Below are positions 29,714 to 37,296 of a DNA stretch of 44,624 nt, piece by piece. The position numbers and the translations under genes are program-made. The stretch is from a virus. Location: the IMG/VR virus record IMGVR_UViG_3300007513_000073, positions 1 to 44,624 of that record; one strand, written 5' to 3'. How positions within the stretch are numbered: position 1 is the first letter of the stretch; every line of letters starts with the position of its first letter. The notes under the pieces are model-generated. The model did not search any database, was not told where the DNA came from, and was given only the letters and a program-made list of their open reading frames with translations.

Positions 29714-31240
29714 CTACCCCTTCGGAACAAACGCCTTTGCCAACGCCGCTTCTTTATCTTCTGTTGCATCAAGATCTAAAATCTCATCACAACATTGCTG
29801 TAGGGTATCCAGAAGCCCACCACCGACTGTCACACCCATCATGTGAAGTCCGCAGTCCTTCTTTACAGACTGTAAGCGCTTTATCGTTTCGTCCGAAACA
29901 GCGGCGCATCCATCTGTGACAATAATCAGATCTGCACGATCATTATGACCACCCAGATCTAATCCAGCATTAATTGGATCATCAAACGTTGTACCACCCG
30001 CCGCATTTGTGGTGGCCACCATTAACGATGCCGCTATTGGACCATTCAGTTCCTCGCCGGACAAGCTACCATTATGGCTAATAAAGATCTGGCGTGCATT
30101 ACCATGTTTATCTACTTGGACAATATCCCGTATACGGGAATTAAATCCAATAATGGTCACCGACCGCTTCTGGATTAACCCTGTAGAAATAGCCACAAGC
30201 CCAAATGCTCGAGCCAACTCATGGCGACCACCCGTATTCATCGAACCACTCTCATCAAGCAGCACAATAATGGGTCCACGCCCAAGAGATTCATTTCCTT
30301 CCAGTTTATACTGTAGGAGTTTGCCCTCACTGTACTTTTGAAGAAACAGCTTACGGTACAGTGGGTGTTTCATCATCGCCAGCTCGCTTGGAACAACACG
30401 AGCAAGGTCGCGACCCATCTCGATGTCGACCACTTCCTCGACCGCATAAGAGGAACGCATCTTCTTATCATTCTCCGCAATGCGGCGCATACGCCCCGCC
30501 TTACGCATGATCTCTTTCATACGTTCATTATCCTTCAACAGTTCCGCTAACTTCATGCGATCTGATGAATCCTGATCGTGACTTGGTGGCACAGCTTCCG
30601 AACCGGGCAACATACCAGACATTGCTTTTTTCGTTTCCGCTGTCTCCTTCGAGGCCGCTTTAACAGCCTTTCGCAACGCTCCACGAGCCGCCGCCTTTGC
30701 CATTTCCAGTGGGCCTGGAAGACCATCCGAATCTTTTTTATGCTGTTCCCGTTCCTCATCGCTCATTTGGTCGAGCTTTTCATCTTCTTCCCGCTGCTTC
30801 TCGGCGGCGTTTAGAAGATCTGGGAGCTTTTCAGCCAGTTCCGCCACCAATTTACCCGCCGCTAAAGCAGAAAAGTCGGGGTCACCACTGACCTGCTTAC
30901 GCAGATTCTCAAAGTCGGAAATCTCGCCCAGGAGATCTTGGGCCATAGGGTGAAACTGTGGCCCGTTAATCTCGTCCATACGCTCTGGTTTGTTATAGAG
31001 CTGGCTGAAAACTTCCAGACCAAGCACCTTGGCTTCGTCCTGTACACTACCCAACTCTATATCGCTCTCTTCCGTTTCGCGGATATGTGACTGGAGGGTA
31101 CGAGAAACCGCACCCTCCGAGTCTGACACCACGCCACCATCGAAACGCCTCTTGTTATAGAGGACGTTTTGCCACCGAGATGTATCAAACACTCGTTTGT
31201 CATGTCCTCTTGTCAGTAGTTTCTTTTTATTATTAGACAT
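29714..31240 (-). CDS. VWA-domain protein, partner of MoxR-like ATPase
   Basis: A 508-residue protein. The C-terminal 200 residues form a von Willebrand factor A domain of the ViaA/CoxE/CobT type: VLLDESGSMNTGG near residue 327 is the metal-ion-dependent DxSxS site, followed by LVAISTGLIQKRSVTIIGFN, the conserved TTF-like Thr segment and LIIVTDGCA. The N-terminal 300 residues are helical and charged, including repeated KKA/EEREQHKK segments. It directly follows the MoxR-like gene. In bacteria such pairs act as chelatase-like or chaperone complexes that remodel a protein; what this phage pair works on is not known. Confidence 0.88.
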   Translation of the reverse strand: MSNNKKKLLTRGHDKRVFDTSRWQNVLYNKRRFDGGVVSDSEGAVSRTLQSHIRETEESDIELGSVQDEAKVLGLEVFSQLYNKPERMDEINGPQFHPMAQDLLGEISDFENLRKQVSGDPDFSALAAGKLVAELAEKLPDLLNAAEKQREEDEKLDQMSDEEREQHKKDSDGLPGPLEMAKAAARGALRKAVKAASKETAETKKAMSGMLPGSEAVPPSHDQDSSDRMKLAELLKDNERMKEIMRKAGRMRRIAENDKKMRSSYAVEEVVDIEMGRDLARVVPSELAMMKHPLYRKLFLQKYSEGKLLQYKLEGNESLGRGPIIVLLDESGSMNTGGRHELARAFGLVAISTGLIQKRSVTIIGFNSRIRDIVQVDKHGNARQIFISHNGSLSGEELNGPIAASLMVATTNAAGGTTFDDPINAGLDLGGHNDRADLIIVTDGCAAVSDETIKRLQSVKKDCGLHMMGVTVGGGLLDTLQQCCDEILDLDATEDKEAALAKAFVPKG

Positions 31241-31249
31241 AACTACCCC

Positions 31250-32416
31250 CTACAAGCGGTGAACGGCTTTGGAAACCGCCGTTGCCAACTTCTGTTGCAT
31301 GGACATTACTTCATTGGTAAGATCAACGACCTGACCCTGTTGTTCAAGGTCTTGGATTTCGTGAATCATCCCCATTAATTCGCCATTGGCTTCCGCCATG
31401 CGTCCAATATCATTATTAGTAATATTGGTTAGGTTCAGTTCTACGAACATTTCGGCCGCAGCATCACGAATCTCAATCGCCTTACTCAAGTCTGGGCTAA
31501 CAAGTTCCGCAATCTCGGAGAAAATCGTCGCCCTATCTTCGGGCTTATCCCACAAGCAATCCGCCAACGGGAAGAAGTCATTGACCGTAGCTGTACTACG
31601 ACCTTCCAAGACCGCGTTTGCTTGGATGAACTTGATGATTTTCCCCCACCTTCTGTCGCTGGCAATAATGCTATGTTTCTCACCCAAGGCGTCTCGAAGA
31701 TCCATCAGCGGTTCAATAATGTCATCTACATCTACAGAGACTCTAGCCGCCCGCAAGACATTAAGATCTTGGTCTGTCAGCTTCGCCGTGATGGATGGGT
31801 TACCCGTTGCCGCAATACGCTTGAGCAGTCCACCAAGGGCATCACGGTCGCTGATGTAGCTTACCCAACGCCGGATGACGAAGCGGTCATACAAGGCGTT
31901 TAGTGACTCATCCTCGGGGAGTTCGTTGGACGCCCCAATCGCCATCTTCAATGGAATATCGTGTCGCTTCCCACCATTGTCGAACTTACGCTCGTTCAGG
32001 GCGGTCAGCATCGAATTTAACAATGCTGCATTGGACTTGAAAATCTCGTCCAGAAAAGCAATGTCAGCTTCCGGCAGGTAACCCGCCGTGTTCCGCTCGA
32101 AGCGGCTCTGCTCAAGAGCACCCATATCCAGTGGCCCGTTGATCTCCTCTGGTGTGGAGAACTTACTCAACAGGACTTCGAACAATTGGCTATCCATCGA
32201 CCCGGCCAGCATCTTCGCCAAGAGGCTTTTCGCCGTTCCCGGTGGACCCAACAGTAAGATATGCTCCTCTGCAACGAGGGCCAACAACGCGGCACGCACA
32301 TCCACCGTCCTCTCTACCAAGGCAGCATTAAATTGGGTTTCCAGTTCATTTATATTTCCAACCGCCACACCCACGTCGGGCGCGATGGTCAAGTTAGGGT
32401 TTGTTACTTTCGACAT
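31250..32416 (-). CDS. MoxR-like AAA+ ATPase
   Basis: A 388-residue AAA+ ATPase of the MoxR/RavA/CobS group. Walker A is LLLGPPGTAKSLLAKML near residue 60, Walker B ADIAFLDEIFKSN near 115, sensor 1 IGASNELP near 160, and the Arg finger region YDRFVIRRWVSY follows. A linker and helical C-terminal lid complete the usual length. AGGAGG precedes the ATG, and a well-formed promoter lies at 32457-32486. It is the first gene after that promoter and is followed by the VWA gene, the hallmark of MoxR/VWA pairs. Confidence 0.92.
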   Translation of the reverse strand: MSKVTNPNLTIAPDVGVAVGNINELETQFNAALVERTVDVRAALLALVAEEHILLLGPPGTAKSLLAKMLAGSMDSQLFEVLLSKFSTPEEINGPLDMGALEQSRFERNTAGYLPEADIAFLDEIFKSNAALLNSMLTALNERKFDNGGKRHDIPLKMAIGASNELPEDESLNALYDRFVIRRWVSYISDRDALGGLLKRIAATGNPSITAKLTDQDLNVLRAARVSVDVDDIIEPLMDLRDALGEKHSIIASDRRWGKIIKFIQANAVLEGRSTATVNDFFPLADCLWDKPEDRATIFSEIAELVSPDLSKAIEIRDAAAEMFVELNLTNITNNDIGRMAEANGELMGMIHEIQDLEQQGQVVDLTNEVMSMQQKLATAVSKAVHRL

Positions 32417-32456
32417 TTTTCCTCCTCAATGATCGAATCTTTCAATCATTAATTAC

Positions 32457-32486
32457 ATTATACCACAAATTTGGTTAGAACTGCAA
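32457..32486 (-). promoter_or_regulatory. Sigma70-type promoter for the ATPase/VWA operon
   Basis: Minus strand: TTGCAG, 18 bases, TATAAT, with TGG as extended -10 and the spacer word TCTAACCAAATTTGTGG shared with the promoter at 25361-25389. The short leader contains AATGAT...ATCATT, a small inverted repeat, before AGGAGG. Confidence 0.8.
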
Positions 32487-32546
32487 CCCCCCAAAACAAG
32501 TTAATCATATTTTTTTACAAGCAACAGGGCTTGGGGGGAGACAAAC

Positions 32547-33095
32547 TTAATTAAAATTATCGCCCTCCATAGCTAGTTTCATCCCCTCATTCCACATGCC
32601 ATTAAACACACCAGACATGCCATCAGGCGGCTCCTCTACGTCATTAATTTCTGGTGGGAATACTGGCCTACCATTAACAATTTCGGAAATATACGTCCGT
32701 AATACGCCATTCCCCTCAACCATAAGATTAAGTATTTCCTTTGCGCCAGGATATTCGGACAACGGCGCATTTGGAAACGAGCGCTTATATGCCATAACCG
32801 CCGCAAATTCCGCATCAGTAGCTGGCATTACTACCCACGCTTCTGTGGCGGTTAGTAGGTACTCTGGCCTAATTGTAGCTACAGAATATACAACCGCCGC
32901 ACGCACCCTATCCTTATCCATGCCTTGCCAACTATCGTTCGGGTCGGGTGGTGGTATGAAGGCAGTTTCAACTTTTCCATCATATTCATCTAATATGACA
33001 AAGTGAAGCTCTATCTCTTCATTCGTTTCTACCCTATACCCGCACATAAAACTAAAATAGTGATCCGCGAAATCAAACGCTTCCTTAACTTCCAT
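32547..33095 (-). CDS. Hypothetical protein
   Basis: A 182-residue acidic protein, unrecognised, with beta-like segments (YRVETNEEIELHFVILDEYDG) and an aliphatic middle. AGAGGT lies before the ATG at 33095. It lies between two hairpin or promoter elements, so it may be its own small transcript. Confidence 0.72.
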   Translation of the reverse strand: MEVKEAFDFADHYFSFMCGYRVETNEEIELHFVILDEYDGKVETAFIPPPDPNDSWQGMDKDRVRAAVVYSVATIRPEYLLTATEAWVVMPATDAEFAAVMAYKRSFPNAPLSEYPGAKEILNLMVEGNGVLRTYISEIVNGRPVFPPEINDVEEPPDGMSGVFNGMWNEGMKLAMEGDNFN

Positions 33096-33115
33096 TACTG
33101 TACCTCTAAAGCAAA

Positions 33116-33144
33116 CCGCGCCCAGAACTCATATCTGGGCGCGG
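33116..33144 (-). terminator. Strong hairpin after the 416-residue gene
   Basis: CCGCGCCCAGA (33116-33126) and TCTGGGCGCGG (33134-33144) are perfect 11-base arms. On the minus strand TTTGCTTT follows. It lies 15 bases past the stop at 33159, so it is a likely rho-independent terminator. Confidence 0.8.
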
Positions 33145-33158
33145 TATTATGTTTTTAT

Positions 33159-34409
33159 TTATGCAGCCGCTGACTCATCAGCAGATTCAACTTGTGGCAA
33201 ACGAACGATCGCCAAAATCCCTTCTTTTGCTTTCAATGTTGCTCGATACCCCAATTCCGCCAAAGCAGAACCGCCTCCATTCTTTCTGGAGTAAAAACTC
33301 TGCCACTTCAAGCCAGATGGCGGCACTCCAGCAGCCTCAAGATCCGCAATTGGAACATCGTAATCATCTGGATCGAACCCAATATCCTTAATCAGCTTTT
33401 CACGAGCAGCCTCGATAATCGCCTTGAACTTTCGCACATTTCCTGGCGAGGCGTTACTTGTAGACTGATCAAAGAGTAGGCCATGCAGAACCTTCTCGCA
33501 CTCCTCGATCTCCTTATTAAGATCTTCCATCTTAATTTGGAGAGCCTGTCCATATAGGTTCGATTGGTCCTTCAATTCCTTGAACTGAACAAACACGCTT
33601 CCTACCGCATCGGTGCGGGGTCGTGATGCGGAGTCTTTCCAGTTATCAATCTTCTGTTGAAGTTCGGAAAGGGAATTTCCTAGACTATTCCTCACTCCAT
33701 GCTCAACCGCTTTCTTGGCACGCGGTGTACTATTAATATCCAGAATAGACAACACACAACCATTAATTTGGTCGCAAATTCGCTCAAGACGGTTCAGTTT
33801 ATCCATCCCATGTGACGTTACATAGTATGGACCACCGCCTGTATTTTTCAGCTTCAATGCACCAGCCAATCCCAGTTCTGTCTGGATTAACCACGGGCGC
33901 AAGAACTCATGACCATAATAGGTTTGGGCCTGTTCAATCTTACCCATCAGGACGCTGATAGCCCCCTTCACCGACTCCTCTTGGTTGGTGCCAGTCGATA
34001 ACCACAAATTCGACTTTTTATCCCAAGTGATCGAATCTACTTGGTCATACGCTACCCGTTTCTCACCGGGCCGCTTCTTTTGTAGGATACCGACAACAAC
34101 CATATCATCATCGTCATGGGCAATTTCACCCATGAACTTATCTTTCTTACCACGTCCCAACCGGAACGCTCGTCCAACATCCTTCACGGCTTGAGTGGGA
34201 ACGATCGAAGGCGCAGCACCTCCCCCTTCCGACTTCATCACCGCCGTAAGATCATCTGGCGTAATACGGCATCCAGAAAATTCATAAAAGACAATAGCAC
34301 CAATGTCGGTGCCAGCCCCTTTCACTTTCTGTGCCGCAGTTTTTTTCTTCCGTGCTCGTGGCTTGGTAGCCGCTTTTGGCTTTGCAGCCGCTTTTGTTTT
34401 CGTAGGCAT
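33159..34409 (-). CDS. Hypothetical protein with basic Ala/Lys/Pro-rich N-terminus
   Basis: A 416-residue protein. The first 32 residues are a histone-like tail (KTKAAAKPKAATKPRARKKK), suggesting nucleic-acid contact. The middle holds GRAFRLGRGKKDKFMGE and KRVAYDQVDSITWD, and residues about 235-310 form a predicted coiled coil (ELQQKIDNWKD, MEDLNKEIEECEKVL). I do not recognise the family with confidence. A perfect AAGGAGG precedes the ATG at 34409. It is upstream of the MoxR/VWA pair, with which it may share a job; this is inferred from position only. Confidence 0.75.
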   Translation of the reverse strand: MPTKTKAAAKPKAATKPRARKKKTAAQKVKGAGTDIGAIVFYEFSGCRITPDDLTAVMKSEGGGAAPSIVPTQAVKDVGRAFRLGRGKKDKFMGEIAHDDDDMVVVGILQKKRPGEKRVAYDQVDSITWDKKSNLWLSTGTNQEESVKGAISVLMGKIEQAQTYYGHEFLRPWLIQTELGLAGALKLKNTGGGPYYVTSHGMDKLNRLERICDQINGCVLSILDINSTPRAKKAVEHGVRNSLGNSLSELQQKIDNWKDSASRPRTDAVGSVFVQFKELKDQSNLYGQALQIKMEDLNKEIEECEKVLHGLLFDQSTSNASPGNVRKFKAIIEAAREKLIKDIGFDPDDYDVPIADLEAAGVPPSGLKWQSFYSRKNGGGSALAELGYRATLKAKEGILAIVRLPQVESADESAAA

Positions 34410-34676
34410 GATCGCCCTCCTTCTTCCGAGGTCAGTAACAAACTACGTTACCGGGTAGGTCAACCCATTCATCAGGCTGACCCTCTCTATATATCATCCA
34501 CCATACAAACATTGAAACCGATTTAACGGAAAAAACTACACTCGGCCAAAACACCCTTCAAACCAGGATTTTCGGGGGCAATTTTTTTAACTTTTTTTTC
34601 CAGAACACACTTGGCCAGGAATCCGAACGGGGCAAAAGGCACGAACAAAGGGAGTTTTCATTAACTCTCAATAAGA
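34410..34676. other. Intergenic stretch upstream of the 416-residue gene
   Basis: It contains a possible TTGACC -35 box on the minus strand near 34465, with only a poor -10 (TGTTAC) after 17 bases. It also has AAACCAGGATTTTCG near 34560-34574 and A/T runs near 34580-34600. No gene is seen. Confidence 0.35.
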
Positions 34677-34913
34677 TTACCTAGAAGAAACGTTTTTATC
34701 AACTTTAGTATCTGCCAGCTCTTTTACTGGATTCGAACCGTCAACTGCCTTTCCATCAACATATGCTTGGCCAAAAATATAACTAATTAAGATAGCGCTA
34801 GATGCTGTAAGAGCTTGTTCTAGCGTAAATTCTTGCGATAGATATTGTCCAAGAATTGGTCCGACTGCACCAATGATTGCCAGCCAGAATTTTCTAGATT
34901 TAAGTTTGTCCAT
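34677..34913 (-). CDS. Small two-span membrane protein, holin-like
   Basis: A 78-residue protein: short basic N-terminus (DKLKSRKFW), first span AIIGAVGPILGQYL, second span ALTASSAILISYIFGQAYVDG, and a charged tail. This arrangement (LKSRKFW... then ...ISYIFGQAYVDGKA) is seen in small phage membrane proteins often listed as putative holins. Of two ATG codons, 34913 suits the GAGGT ribosome site. It is far from the endolysin, so holin function is uncertain. Confidence 0.75.
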   Translation of the reverse strand: MDKLKSRKFWLAIIGAVGPILGQYLSQEFTLEQALTASSAILISYIFGQAYVDGKAVDGSNPVKELADTKVDKNVSSR

Positions 34914-34916
34914 CAT

Positions 34917-35212
34917 GCACCTCGTTTTATGTTTTTTAGCATTGTTTTAGAGGTAATTGCAAATTTGTCGAGTTGAGTTTTCGAATTGAGAAAAAGAATA
35001 AAAAAATTTCTTTATTAAGGAGAAATTTTCGTCGTGTTTGGCGGCGTTTTTTTTCGTTTTGTTGTTTTGTTGTTTTGTTGTTTTGTTTGTTGGGTGGTTT
35101 TTGAAGTTTTTTTAATTTTTTTTAATTTTGTGGTCAGATAAAAGGGGTTTTGTCACCAAGGTAATAGGGCGGGAATGGTTCCCCCTTTAATCAAAATAAA
35201 TGACAGGTCATA
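34917..35212. other. T/G-rich intergenic stretch upstream of the plus-strand gene
   Basis: This stretch separates divergent genes. It is very T-rich on the plus strand, with a GTTTTGTT tandem repeat at about 35056-35092 and T runs before and after. AGG lies before the plus-strand ATG at 35213. A sigma70 promoter is not evident; the strand skew suggests either a replication-related or an RNA-level function. Confidence 0.5.
35056..35092 (+). repeat. GTTTTGTT short tandem repeat
   Basis: The 8-base unit GTTTTGTT is repeated about four times, then degrades to GTTTGTTGGG. It lies in a strongly T/G-skewed gap upstream of the only plus-strand gene. Confidence 0.75.
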
Positions 35213-35662
35213 ATGCAATTACTCAATCAAATTGAACCCACTTTACTAGGACTCTATACAAATGAGTCATTCAACTTAATCAAAACAGTTATCCCGCATT
35301 GGTCTTATGAGGAGAACAACAATCCAGATCAAACGGACAACCAAACCTATTTACTCTCACCAGACTTCTTGACACCTATACCAATACGGTCATTGTTCGG
35401 ATGGACAATTGAGTCATTCGACAATGCACTTATCGAAGTATGCAGGACCATTGTTGAAACACAACACGGTGATAACTGTCATTGGATAATACCTAATCCA
35501 GACTTCAATACATGGTATCCAGAAGAACTTAATGAACTACGCCAGCTCCTATCTGTTGGCGGCACCGGGATAGTCATACCAGACTGTATGGATGCCATTG
35601 TCCTTTATGGGATTTTGAATAGGATCGGGTGGAGGCTGCAACGGTTGTTTGAACTACCCTAG
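35213..35662 (+). CDS. Only plus-strand gene: hypothetical protein
   Basis: A 149-residue acidic protein of no recognised family and the only supported plus-strand gene here. The sequence looks globular (QIEPTLLGLYTNESFNLIKT, SLFGWTIESFDNALIEVCRTI, GGTGIVIPDCMDAIVLYGIL). AGGT lies eight bases before the ATG. It points toward the tail operon's 3' end, so the two transcripts converge, and the repeated CTAGGGGGGT element lies between them. Separate orientation suggests its own control, for example as an accessory gene. Confidence 0.75.
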   Translation: MQLLNQIEPTLLGLYTNESFNLIKTVIPHWSYEENNNPDQTDNQTYLLSPDFLTPIPIRSLFGWTIESFDNALIEVCRTIVETQHGDNCHWIIPNPDFNTWYPEELNELRQLLSVGGTGIVIPDCMDAIVLYGILNRIGWRLQRLFELP

Positions 35663-35763
35663 CACCCCACCTATAGGGACTCATGGCTTGTAAGTCTTTG
35701 GCACTACAGGCAAAGCACACCTAGTCACCAGTCCTAGCTTATGGGCCGCTACAAACCCAGTGC

Positions 35764-35840
35764 ACCTATATATTAATACATAGGATTTGTTATGGGTTTT
35801 TGTATATGCCATACCCTATATTGAACTAGGGGGGTTAAAA
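35764..35840 (+). repeat. Long intergenic repeat element, copy 2
   Basis: This shares with 17354-17426 the blocks ACCTATATA, ATTTGTTATGG, TTTTT and ATTGAA-CTAGGGGGGT plus A-run. It ends one base before the stop codon of the minus-strand tail gene, and CCCTA/TAGGG can pair within it. A shared transcription-ending element between convergent genes is the simplest reading. Confidence 0.65.
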
Positions 35841-36431
35841 TCACATATTGAGATACGGGTCTGCCGCCTGTTGTGCACTAGCAACATCTGTCGCTGCCAA
35901 GACATTCGTTATATATGTCTGCGCAAGTGAGCGCTCTGCTAAAACCGATGTCGAAATTGTCCCAATAATATTTGTAAGGTCTGCACTATCTACAACATTA
36001 TACGAACCACGCTCGTCATTCGTAGTAACGGAAAATGGATATGTTACCAAGCCCCGGCTATCCATTGTTCCCAACTTTGACCAGTTGTCTTGGCTGGTTA
36101 ATGAACAGGAAAAGAAATTGCCACTACCGGGCGGGTATTCAGCTACTATTTCGTATTTTAGCCTATCATCGTCACGTTTCATTTTAATCTGTACCACCAA
36201 GCTATTTTGAACACCCACCAAGCTAGAGTGTGCCGCTACAATAGCATCACACTGCGCCTGTTCTTGCACTGTAGGTGTGCTATCAAATGCTAATGTAAAA
36301 TCGGTTCCTGTTGTATTAATGCCATCAAACGGCGTAGTAATTGCTGGGTCTGATTCGATCTGTTCATGCATTAATACTGGATCAAATGTCCCATCCAACG
36401 TATCCGATGTATTGTAATCTGGGAATGACAT
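35841..36431 (-). CDS. Virion-associated protein, tail-tip region
   Basis: A 196-residue protein, last gene of the tail run. It has Thr/Asp-rich beta-like segments (INTTGTDFTLAFDST), a central helix (QEQAQCDAIVAAHSSLV) and an Ala-rich helical end (DVASAQQAADPY). Its location after receptor-binding-type genes suggests a tail-fibre accessory or chaperone. No family recognised. Confidence 0.7.
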   Translation of the reverse strand: MSFPDYNTSDTLDGTFDPVLMHEQIESDPAITTPFDGINTTGTDFTLAFDSTPTVQEQAQCDAIVAAHSSLVGVQNSLVVQIKMKRDDDRLKYEIVAEYPPGSGNFFSCSLTSQDNWSKLGTMDSRGLVTYPFSVTTNDERGSYNVVDSADLTNIIGTISTSVLAERSLAQTYITNVLAATDVASAQQAADPYLNM

Positions 36432-36432
36432 T

Positions 36433-37296
36433 TCAACTCACTCTATAAATTGCAATCGTTGACAGATGTATGGACGCCAGAATGCCACCTGACGACGAGG
36501 CCACATCAATGTCAATAACATGCACTCCTGCCGTTAGTGTCTTATCTGCCCAAAAAGCAGCTACATGTCGCTGGTCTGTTCCACCATCTCCACTGCCATC
36601 GCGATCCTTCGGCTCTTGTTGTTGGTAATCGTATGCCCCCGCTCCACCGTTGGTTTGCTCATACAATTCAGTTGTATTATCTAGCTGTACTCGGCACTTA
36701 AAATTAGTATTTGTGGCATTATATGACCACACATAATTCCATTCAATCCTGTACGTTCCGGCATCAAGGCTGCTCGTTGTAAGTCTTTGTACTTGCGAAA
36801 ATGATGTACCAGTTGTTGATCTAAAGGTTCTATCCACCACCGATTGGTAACTGTCACCAAATACACCACCGCCAGAGCTTGGAAGATTGCCAATTCGGAT
36901 TTTCTTTTTATTTGATAAATCCGCAGAATCTTCAATCATCAATATGTCTGCGGAAACAGGAGTCGTCTTTTCCGTGATTGATCGAATTTCACCGGCCACA
37001 TCTACATGTATAGCATCCTCAAGTTGTGAGCTTTCTTCTGGTGAAGGCAAGTTTGCCCACGCAAAATCTGCATCGGCAATATTAACTGTCCCTGACTGTG
37101 AACTAGTTAGGGTAACAACCAACTTGTTTCTTGGGTCTACAGAATCAATAGTAATACTGTCGATTAAATCATTACGGACTTCTCCACCTATAGTTACAAG
37201 GACTGCGACTTGAACACGGTCGGTGTTATGCGTAACGGTTACACTCGAGACAGAGGTAAAGTCTTGCTGATATAGGTTTGTCCATACACCAGCCAT
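36433..37296 (-). CDS. Probable tail fibre or receptor-binding protein, jelly-roll-like end
   Basis: A 287-residue protein. The C-terminal 130 residues (SLDAGTYRIEWNYVWSYNATNTNFKCRVQLDNT, later HVAAFWADKTLTAGVHVIDIDV) look like a beta-sandwich trimer head as seen in tail fibres. The N-terminal part has FTSVSSVTVTHN and KKIRIGNLPS, a connector seen in fibre proteins. It overlaps the upstream start by one base (TAATG). Function from composition and position. Confidence 0.7.
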   Translation of the reverse strand: MAGVWTNLYQQDFTSVSSVTVTHNTDRVQVAVLVTIGGEVRNDLIDSITIDSVDPRNKLVVTLTSSQSGTVNIADADFAWANLPSPEESSQLEDAIHVDVAGEIRSITEKTTPVSADILMIEDSADLSNKKKIRIGNLPSSGGGVFGDSYQSVVDRTFRSTTGTSFSQVQRLTTSSLDAGTYRIEWNYVWSYNATNTNFKCRVQLDNTTELYEQTNGGAGAYDYQQQEPKDRDGSGDGGTDQRHVAAFWADKTLTAGVHVIDIDVASSSGGILASIHLSTIAIYRVS

